This document shows, in pieces, positions 1-5,508 of a stretch of DNA of 10,996 nt. Within the stretch, counting starts at the first letter, position 1. Every line of letters begins with the position of its first letter. The position numbers were made by a program, and so were the translations under genes. The notes under the pieces are model-generated. The model searched no databases. It saw nothing but the letters and a program-made list of their open reading frames with translations, and was not told the origin of the DNA. Source of the stretch: Schleiferiaceae bacterium (GTDB taxonomy: Bacteria; Bacteroidota; Bacteroidia; Flavobacteriales; Schleiferiaceae); contig JAOARK010000073.1 of the NCBI GenBank assembly GCA_025210575.1, forward strand, positions 1 through 10,996. The letters are read 5' to 3'.

Positions 1-1
1 A

Positions 2-592
2 CGCTACATTGATTTAAATATTGGAGATTCCGTTTATTTTGATGTTGTGTCAAACTCGGCAACTAGCGATAGCATTTACCTAATAGGCGCGAGCACAATA
101 TTCTCGAACACAAACGGCACCATGGGTATTTGTCAAAGTGCATGTGCAGATTTTAATGCACCCAGTGGTTTTGTGGGAGTAAATTCAGTTCAAGGTGGTT
201 TTAGTTATGTTGCTGATGCAGGCCATCTGCAAGGTTTATCGTCCAAAACGTTTCCGGTTGTTTTCAACTCCAATACTTTAGATAGTTGTTCTTTCTCTCA
301 GCAAGCGAATGAAGTAGTTTATTTGACGATTCATCAGAATTACGTTTCAACATCAGAATTTGTGAAGAATAGTAATTATGAACTGTTCCCTAATCCGGCA
401 AGTGAAACTATTACTATTCAACGTTCCGTTGAAAAAGTGGAGCAACTCAAAGTGTTTGAAGTCTCGGGAAAAATCGTTCTAGAAAAATCATTGGAGATGC
501 AAAAAGAGCTCGTACCGCTTGGAGTATTACCACCGGGTATTTATTTCGTTCAAGTGGGAAGAAGTTCACCCAAAAAGTTGGTGATTCAATAA
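2..592 (+). CDS. T9SS type A sorting domain-containing secreted protein, 3' part
   Basis: The reading frame is open at the left edge, so this is the C-terminal 196 residues of a longer protein; the GTG at 47 is internal and not a credible start. The last ~75 residues form a T9SS type A C-terminal domain: a Y-E-L-F-P-N-P-A-S motif, then alternating beta-strand stretches, a P-P-G-I-Y-F-V-Q-V segment and a terminal K-K-L-V-I-Q. In Bacteroidota such domains direct export through the type IX system and are normally removed on surface attachment or release. The part before it is rich in Ser, Asn and Thr with a few Cys residues (for example C-Q-S-A-C) and looks like a beta-rich extracellular domain that I do not recognise. 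The gene stops one base before the convergent MFS gene, with no visible terminator between them. Its function is unknown; secretion by T9SS is well supported. Confidence 0.85.
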   Translation, partial: RYIDLNIGDSVYFDVVSNSATSDSIYLIGASTIFSNTNGTMGICQSACADFNAPSGFVGVNSVQGGFSYVADAGHLQGLSSKTFPVVFNSNTLDSCSFSQQANEVVYLTIHQNYVSTSEFVKNSNYELFPNPASETITIQRSVEKVEQLKVFEVSGKIVLEKSLEMQKELVPLGVLPPGIYFVQVGRSSPKKLVIQ

Positions 593-593
593 A

Positions 594-1796
594 TTATCTA
601 GGCATTCTTACTTGAATAAGTAGCCCAGACAATAGTGTGAGAATACCGATGCTAAGAATGGCAGGAGTTAATCCATAAAACTCCGCAATTACACCTGAGA
701 GCAAAGCGCCAACAGCATAGCCCAAATCTCGCCAAAGACGAAATACACCAATGCTTTCAGCACGCTGCTGCGGATGGGTAGTATCGGCAATGGCGGCCAA
801 AAAAGTGGGGTAAACCAAAGCAGTGCCAAATCCTAAAATGGCCGCAAGGACAATTAAGGCTGCGTAGTTTTCGGTATATCCAATGCCAATAATGGCGACA
901 CCTTGCAAAAGCATTCCGAATACCAGCATGTGTTTGTGGTTGTAATGATCGGCCATCTTACCTGTAAACAATTGGCAAATGCCCCAAACGGTAGGGTAAA
1001 CAGCAGCCACAATTCCAATACGTTCCAAATTAAATTCTAAAGTGAGTAGCACCATGGGGAGTAATCCCCAAATCATGCCGTCATTCAAGTTGTTTACCAA
1101 ACCGGCTTGTGTTACAGAACTTAAAGTGGGGTTTTTAAATGTGGTTTCCAAGAACACCTTTTCTTGCGTTTGTGCTGTTACTTGTTGAGCTTCCTGATGC
1201 ACAAAGTGTCGCGTATCACGTACAAAGACAATGGACAATACGGTCCCGATAACTGCTATAGCAATACCCAGATAGAATGGATAAGGGAGCACTCCGTACT
1301 CTTCAGCGAGCCAACCAGTAAGAAAAGCAACTACACCCACTGCCAGGTATCCAGCAAATTCATTGAGGCCCATAGCGAAGCCTCTGTTTTTTGGGCCCAC
1401 CAGATCTATCTTCATTACTACTGTGCTACTCCAGGTTAAACCTTGGCTCACACCTAAAAGAATATTAGCAAGAATAACGAGGTTCCAGCTTGTTGCATTC
1501 AATAGAATGAATGGAACAGGGAGCGCGATAAACCATCCATAGACAAGTAAGTTTTTCCTTCCAAACTTGTTAGCTAGCTTTCCAGCAAAATAATTGGCAA
1601 GTGCCTTGGAAATTCCAAAAGCGATGATGAAAGACAGAATGGCTGCGCTTGATTCAACCCCAAATTCTTCTTCTGCAAATTGAGGGAATATAGTGCGCTC
1701 AAGGCCTACCATGCCGCCAACAAAACCATTGACAAGCACGAGCAAGGTAAATTGCTTCCAGTTTTCTTTTAGCCCGATATCTATTGTTGAGGTCAT
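594..1796 (-). CDS. MFS (major facilitator superfamily) transporter
   Basis: A 400-residue, very hydrophobic inner-membrane protein of the usual 12-helix MFS length. It has the cytoplasmic loop 2-3 motif G-K-L-A-N-K-F-G-R-K at residues 72-81, a degenerate copy in the second half (G-K-M-A-D, 279-283), a D-x-x-G-P-K-N-R-G-F-A-M-G-L-N-E segment at 131-146 typical of helix 4-5, and a polar central loop around residues 194-225. MFS proteins move small solutes by proton-coupled or facilitated transport; nothing here fixes the substrate or the direction. The ATG at 1796 overlaps the TGA of the upstream beta-barrel gene (ATGA, 1793-1796), which argues for this start and for translational coupling in one transcript. 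The 3' end lies one base from the convergent gene. The family call is sure; an efflux role in concert with the outer-membrane neighbour is only a guess. Confidence 0.92.
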   Translation of the reverse strand: MTSTIDIGLKENWKQFTLLVLVNGFVGGMVGLERTIFPQFAEEEFGVESSAAILSFIIAFGISKALANYFAGKLANKFGRKNLLVYGWFIALPVPFILLNATSWNLVILANILLGVSQGLTWSSTVVMKIDLVGPKNRGFAMGLNEFAGYLAVGVVAFLTGWLAEEYGVLPYPFYLGIAIAVIGTVLSIVFVRDTRHFVHQEAQQVTAQTQEKVFLETTFKNPTLSSVTQAGLVNNLNDGMIWGLLPMVLLTLEFNLERIGIVAAVYPTVWGICQLFTGKMADHYNHKHMLVFGMLLQGVAIIGIGYTENYAALIVLAAILGFGTALVYPTFLAAIADTTHPQQRAESIGVFRLWRDLGYAVGALLSGVIAEFYGLTPAILSIGILTLLSGLLIQVRMPR

Positions 1797-2542
1797 TTAA
1801 AGTTGAGAAAGTCGGGGTACATGGTAAAGGTTAATCGTATCATAGAGAGAAGGGGTTCTACTTTTGCTGAATAAGCTCTGGTGTATTCAGAATCGCTGAT
1901 CAAAAGGTTCATGCTTTGCGGCACGGAAGTGTATAGCCCATATTCATAAGACAGCCGTATTTGGTGTTGTCTTTTTTGATCTTTAATTGTGGTATAAGCA
2001 ACACCCACAAAAGCAGTCAAGGCAAAGGTGTTGTCCAGATTTTTAGGGAAATCATAGGCTACGAAGATTGCAGTATCTGGTCCTGTGTATTCTCCAAAGC
2101 TTTTGCTTCCACTTTCGATTCTATGTGTAACATCATAAGAGAATACGGGCCCAAATTGAAGATCTAAAGTGCTACCATTTTTAAGTTCTCTATTGTAGCT
2201 TAATAAAATTGGAATTTGGTTGCTGTGAATCTTTGGATTGATGAAATAAGCTCCTGCTTGAGAAAAATTAGGGAAGGTCAAATTATCAAGTTCAAATCGA
2301 TAAGATTTCTGTTGCACACCTATACCAGAACGTATTGCCCAATTTGGATTAAAATGATATTCAACAGAAATCTCTAAGCCAATGCCCCAAGGGTTTTCGG
2401 TCGTAGCATTTTTTTCAAGGTAGATACCGTTGCCTTTGGAATATATAGTATTCGTTCCTGAAAGTCCAATGCCCATTTGGAAATATTGAGCATGAAGAAT
2501 AGAGCATAGAATTAAGGATAAAAAGAGAATCCGCTTTTTCAT
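1793..2542 (-). CDS. Outer-membrane beta-barrel protein (PorT/OmpW-like size), function unknown
   Basis: 249 residues beginning with a clear Sec signal peptide (M-K-K-R, a hydrophobic stretch, then L-H-A followed by Q at about residue 20). The mature part has alternating aromatic and Gly-rich beta-strand segments such as G-I-G-L-E-I-S-V-E-Y-H-F and A-I-R-S-G-I-G-V, with N-P-N-W-A-I-R-S-G-I-G-V-Q typical of Bacteroidota small outer-membrane barrels, and it ends with strand-like L-T-F-T-M-Y-P-D-F-L-N-F-K. It is the first gene of a two-gene unit; its TGA overlaps the ATG of the MFS gene. The ATG at 2542 gives a textbook signal peptide, so the start is firm. Such barrels often lack enzymatic motifs, and none is visible. 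Barrel topology is well supported; its role, for instance as an outer-membrane partner of the transporter, is inferred from gene order only. Confidence 0.8.
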   Translation of the reverse strand: MKKRILFLSLILCSILHAQYFQMGIGLSGTNTIYSKGNGIYLEKNATTENPWGIGLEISVEYHFNPNWAIRSGIGVQQKSYRFELDNLTFPNFSQAGAYFINPKIHSNQIPILLSYNRELKNGSTLDLQFGPVFSYDVTHRIESGSKSFGEYTGPDTAIFVAYDFPKNLDNTFALTAFVGVAYTTIKDQKRQHQIRLSYEYGLYTSVPQSMNLLISDSEYTRAYSAKVEPLLSMIRLTFTMYPDFLNFK

Positions 2543-2583
2543 AAAAGATGGTTTTAAAGAGCTCGTAAAATAAGGTGTAAATT

Positions 2584-2617
2584 AAAAAAGTCGAGCTGGT
2601 GTGGGCTCGACTTTTTT
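2584..2617. terminator. Perfect 13-bp hairpin with A-run/T-run, bidirectional intrinsic terminator
   Basis: Left arm AAAAAAGTCGAGC (2584-2596), loop TGGTGTGG (2597-2604), right arm GCTCGACTTTTTT (2605-2617): all 13 pairs match. On both strands the G/C part of the stem is followed by six T residues, so it could stop transcription from either side. Its position between two divergent genes is unusual, because neither neighbour ends here. It may end a small RNA or antisense transcript, or attenuate the leftward operon's leader. Confidence 0.75.
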
Positions 2618-2640
2618 GCTTAGGTTGCTTAGCTTAGGTT
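2618..2640. repeat. Short direct repeat GCTTAGGTT x2 with an extra GCTTA between
   Basis: GCTTAGGTT occurs at 2618-2626 and again at 2632-2640, a 14-base period, with a partial GCTTA at 2627-2631. It begins directly after the T-run of the hairpin. The function is unknown; the copies are too short to be called a mobile-element trace. Confidence 0.5.
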
Positions 2641-2832
2641 TGCTAATTTGCTGCTCGGTTTACCGTTTAGCATTGGTTGGTTAGGCTCGTTTGGTGACGC
2701 TAAGATAATTGGTATGAAAAGTTCAAAGTTTGTCTGAAAGTTTCCAATTTATTGACCAAATGTTACACTGGGCAATTCTTTGTTCGATTTTTAATTCCTG
2801 TTGTAAAATTATTAACTCGTTGAAAACCAGTA

Positions 2833-2862
2833 CTGAGTTCCGAATCAAGAATGTTATATTTG
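2833..2862 (+). promoter_or_regulatory. Bacteroidota-type promoter for the HYC/MbnP/MbnH operon
   Basis: TATATTTG at 2855-2862 matches the Bacteroidota -7 consensus TAnnTTTG at every fixed base. A weak -33 candidate, CTG at 2833-2835 (consensus TTG), lies 19 bases upstream, within the usual spacing. Transcription would start a few bases after 2862, which places the ATG at 2851 inside the promoter and so excludes it as the start codon of the following gene. Confidence 0.6.
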
Positions 2863-2877
2863 CCCAACTTGAGATTT

Positions 2878-3282
2878 TTGAAGACCATATTTGCAATGTT
2901 TATTTCCGTAATAGTGATCGGCTATTCGGGAGGGTTGAACATAGCCAAGCATTTTTGCAAAGGAAAAGTGGTCTCTAAATCTTTCAACTATGAAGTTGAA
3001 GAGTGTGGAGGTGCTGATAGATTAGAGTTCAATTCTTGCAACCCGGAAAAACTTGTTTTGAGTTCAGTGCCATGCTGCAAAACCGAATCTCAGTTTTACA
3101 AGTCATTTGATTTTGAGAAAGATAACTTAGTTAAGGGATTTGTATTTGAAGATGTTACTGTAAATAAGCTGGAAAAAAAGGCGTTTTCTGCTCCATTACT
3201 TAAGGTAAACAGTCCCAATCTTGAGCGTCCCCCTCCAGAATCAATACCAATTTTTATTCGGTTAGAGCGTTTTCTAATTTGA
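2878..3282 (+). CDS. Small secreted Cys-rich protein, HYC_CC_PP-like family
   Basis: I choose the TTG at 2878, giving 134 residues that open M-K-T-I-F-A-M-F followed by a hydrophobic stretch, a normal signal peptide. The ATG at 2851 overlaps the -7 promoter element, and the ATG at 2896 would cut into the signal peptide and lose its Lys; a TTG at 2869 is also possible. The mature part begins K-H-F-C (H25, C27), then has C43, C54, a C66-C67 pair, and R-P-P-P-E near the end (117-121) before a hydrophobic tail. This order (H-Y/F-C, single Cys residues, C-C, P-P near the C terminus) matches a small Bacteroidota family named after the HYC, CC and PP motifs, which I recall as occurring near metal-related outer-membrane genes. 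His and Cys residues suggest metal binding or redox chemistry, but this is unproven. It is the first gene of the presumed copper operon. Confidence 0.7.
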   Translation: MKTIFAMFISVIVIGYSGGLNIAKHFCKGKVVSKSFNYEVEECGGADRLEFNSCNPEKLVLSSVPCCKTESQFYKSFDFEKDNLVKGFVFEDVTVNKLEKKAFSAPLLKVNSPNLERPPPESIPIFIRLERFLI

Positions 3283-3430
3283 TTTTCAGTTGACTAAAGC
3301 TATGCCTTTAGCTAAATTTCAATTTTAAACTTCAAAAATCTTTACATTTTTGTAGAGCTAGATTTAATATTGAAACTGCCTTTGTGGGCACTTTGAAATA
3401 ACAAGACATTCACGATAACAACGATATAAA

Positions 3431-4393
3431 ATGAATAAAAGAATATTAACCTTACTCGCATTTGTTTGTTCCTTATCACTTTGGGCACAAAAAGATGTTT
3501 ATTTTAAAATAGACCATACACTAGCTGGTAACCCTTTTTCTTACAATACCGCTACAAGTAATAACCTAGGCAACACTTTTAGTGTTACTCGCTTAGAGTA
3601 TTATATATCTCAAATTATATTAATTCATGATGGGGGTCAAAAAACTCCAGTGGCTAACACTTGGATTCTAGTTGATGCCACAATCCCGGTGAATGAGAAT
3701 TTAGGAAACTTTAATATTTCTAATCTGGAAGCAGTACAATTTGCGGTTGGCGTAGAGCAATCTGTAAATCATTCTGATCCTTCAGCTTACCCAACTGGTC
3801 ATCCATTAGCACCTCAGTTCCCATCAATGCATTGGGGTTGGAGTGCAGGGTACCGCTTTGTAGCTTATGAAGGTAAAGGTGGAGCCTCCTTAAATCAGAC
3901 TTTTCAAATTCATGCATTAGGCGATGGTAACTACTTTCCAATGACTATTGCTACAGCAGGAACACCAAGTGGTGGAGATCTAAATATTGATTTGACAGCT
4001 GATTATACAAGAGGTTTAGATAACATTGACGTAAGCAACGGATTGTTCAATCACGGGGAAACGGACGAAGCTGAAGATGTACTTATCAATTTTACGAGAC
4101 ACGTATTTCTAGCGGCTGATGGAGCAAATTCTGTGAGTCTTGAAGAGCAAGAGAAGCCAGAGTTTAAATTGTATCCAAACCCATCATCTGGCTTGGCTTT
4201 TTTAGAAGTGAACGATTTAAAAGGATTTTCTCTTTCAGTAACCAACATGGTTGGGCAAGAAGTATTGCACATTAATGAAATTTCGAACAATAAGGTTCAG
4301 CTTGATCTTGAGACATCTGGAATCTACTTTGTTTCATTAATAGATGCTCAAGGATCTGCGGTTTCTACACAAAAGCTTATCGTTAGTAAATAG
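3431..4393 (+). CDS. MbnP-family copper-binding protein with T9SS type A sorting domain
   Basis: 320 residues. Residues 1-19 are a Sec signal peptide ending L-W-A before Q20. Residues ~22-230 match the MbnP-like family: F-K-I-D-H-T at 25-30, F-S-V-T-R-L-E-Y-Y-I-S at 50-60, then L-V-D, F-A-V-G-V-E at 104-109, and the diagnostic P-S-M-H-W-G-W-S-A-G-Y-R-F at 131-143. Residues ~245-320 are a T9SS sorting domain (F-K-L-Y-P-N-P ... Q-K-L-I-V-S-K), absent from the methanotroph prototypes. In that family a conserved Trp is oxidised to kynurenine by the diheme partner MbnH, and kynurenine plus His ligands bind copper; W135 or W137 is the candidate here, with H29, H114, H124, H134, H161, H208 and H224 as possible ligands. 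The diheme partner starts 10 bases downstream. The sorting domain predicts a surface-anchored or released protein. The family assignment is firm; copper binding is inferred. Confidence 0.87.
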   Translation: MNKRILTLLAFVCSLSLWAQKDVYFKIDHTLAGNPFSYNTATSNNLGNTFSVTRLEYYISQIILIHDGGQKTPVANTWILVDATIPVNENLGNFNISNLEAVQFAVGVEQSVNHSDPSAYPTGHPLAPQFPSMHWGWSAGYRFVAYEGKGGASLNQTFQIHALGDGNYFPMTIATAGTPSGGDLNIDLTADYTRGLDNIDVSNGLFNHGETDEAEDVLINFTRHVFLAADGANSVSLEEQEKPEFKLYPNPSSGLAFLEVNDLKGFSLSVTNMVGQEVLHINEISNNKVQLDLETSGIYFVSLIDAQGSAVSTQKLIVSK

Positions 4394-4403
4394 AGATTTA
4401 GTC

Positions 4404-5504
4404 ATGAAATTGAGAAAGACTTACCTGGCAGGCATGGCCCTGTTAGGCTTTATAGTATTGGCGCAAAGCTGTAAAAAAGATGAGCCTGCTCCCAATACAG
4501 GAGTACAATATGACCCTTCTCCATATGCAATGAACATAGGAGATTTTCCTTCTCCCCCAATTGCTGCAGATAACCCATTAACGGAGCAAGGGGTGCAACT
4601 CGGTAGAATGTTGTTTTATGAAAAAAAACTTTCTAAAGGAAACAGTATGTCTTGCGCAGATTGCCATAGACAAAAGCATGCGTTTTCAGATACCAATCAA
4701 TTTTCGATAGGCGTTGATGGTTTTCCGGGGGGAAGGCAAGCGATGGCTGTCTTCAATATGGCATGGAACACTAATGAGTTTTTCTGGGATGGAAGGGCTC
4801 ATCTATTGAGAGATCAATCTCTTATGCCTATTCAAGATTCTTTAGAAATGGCAGAAACACTGCCCAATGTTATTGATAAGCTTCAAGCCGATCAGATGTA
4901 CAAAGATCAATTTATGAGGGCTTTTGGGAGCGAAGAGATTACCGCAGAAAAGATGAGTTTGGCAATGGAACAATTCATGAATTCAATTGTTTCTGTTGAG
5001 AGTAAATACGATAAATACCTTCGCGGTGAAGTTGCGCTAACTCCTTCTGAAGAACGTGGAAGAAAATTGTTCTTTACGGAGTATAGCGAGTTTTTTCCAG
5101 ACTCATCTGGGGCAGACTGTGCACATTGCCATTCTCCCAAGAATTTTGAGAATGACCAATACATGAATAATGGGCTAAATGCCGAGCAACAAATAACAGA
5201 CATCGGTAGAGAAAAGGTGACAGGAAATCCTGCCGATAGAGCTAAGATGAAGGTGCCCTCTTTGCGAAATATTGCTGTTACTCCGCCTTATATGAGCGAT
5301 GGTCGCTTCACAAACTTGCTTGATGTTATTGATCATTATAACAATGGCTTGAAAAAATCGGCAACCTTAGACCCAGCTCTAGAGCATACTATGCATACCG
5401 GTTTGCGATTAGATACTCAAGACAAAAACGATCTCTTGGCCTTCTTGCACACCTTAACCGATACTGATTTATTAACCAATCCTGAGTACTCAAATCCTTT
5501 TTAA
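4404..5504 (+). CDS. MbnH/MauG-type diheme cytochrome c peroxidase lipoprotein
   Basis: 366 residues from the ATG at 4404, 10 bases after the MbnP stop. An in-frame upstream ATG at 4344 lies inside mbnP-like coding sequence and would bury the signal peptide, so it is rejected. The N terminus M-K-L-R-K plus a hydrophobic stretch ends in L-A-Q-S-C23, a Bacteroidota-type lipoprotein signal. Residues following Cys are K-K-D-E, resembling the K-(D/E)2 surface lipoprotein export signal. Two c-type heme sites are present: C-A-D-C-H (84-88) and C-A-H-C-H (239-243). F-F-W-D-G-R-A (126-132) includes the Trp usually lying between the hemes, and P-S-L-R-N-I-A-V-T-P-P-Y-M-S-D-G-R-F (285-302) is the conserved second-domain segment. 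The family comprises H2O2-using diheme enzymes (CcpA, MauG, MbnH). Next to MbnP it is most likely the tryptophan-to-kynurenine oxygenase rather than a detoxifying peroxidase, but which sixth ligand it uses cannot be read safely. Confidence 0.9.
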   Translation: MKLRKTYLAGMALLGFIVLAQSCKKDEPAPNTGVQYDPSPYAMNIGDFPSPPIAADNPLTEQGVQLGRMLFYEKKLSKGNSMSCADCHRQKHAFSDTNQFSIGVDGFPGGRQAMAVFNMAWNTNEFFWDGRAHLLRDQSLMPIQDSLEMAETLPNVIDKLQADQMYKDQFMRAFGSEEITAEKMSLAMEQFMNSIVSVESKYDKYLRGEVALTPSEERGRKLFFTEYSEFFPDSSGADCAHCHSPKNFENDQYMNNGLNAEQQITDIGREKVTGNPADRAKMKVPSLRNIAVTPPYMSDGRFTNLLDVIDHYNNGLKKSATLDPALEHTMHTGLRLDTQDKNDLLAFLHTLTDTDLLTNPEYSNPF

Positions 5505-5508
5505 AACA

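Larger units (their letters stand above)
2543..2877. other. Gene-free divergent intergenic region with hairpin, repeats and promoter
   Basis: These 335 bases separate the leftward barrel/MFS unit from the rightward copper-type operon. They hold a perfect hairpin with A/T-run flanks (2584-2617), a G/T-rich stretch with GCTTAGGTT repeated at 2618-2626 and 2632-2640, a possible distant pairing of CTTAGC (2628-2633) with GCTAAG (2699-2704), and a -7 promoter element near the right end. A short frame opening at 2730 runs into the next gene in another phase and has no protein character. No tRNA-like fold or T-loop was seen. The hairpin plus structured stretch could belong to a small RNA or a leader. 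Confidence 0.6.

Noticed and set aside
47..592. GTG at 47 as the start of a complete 181-residue gene
   Set aside because: The frame is open to the window edge with protein-like sequence before it, and the product lacks a signal peptide that a T9SS cargo needs.
2618..2720. tRNA or riboswitch in the G/T-rich intergenic stretch
   Set aside because: No T-loop sequence, acceptor stem pairing or known riboswitch core was seen; only short repeats and weak pairings.
2730..2978. An 82-codon rightward frame
   Set aside because: It overlaps the better supported HYC-type gene in another phase, spans its promoter and has no recognisable protein character.
4344..4403. Upstream ATG for the diheme protein
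   Set aside because: It lies inside the MbnP sorting domain and would put 20 polar residues before a good lipoprotein signal peptide.
4404..5504. Ordinary hydrogen-peroxide-detoxifying cytochrome c peroxidase
   Set aside because: Possible by family alone, but adjacency to an MbnP-family gene at 10 bases makes an MbnH-type role more likely; kept as an alternative.
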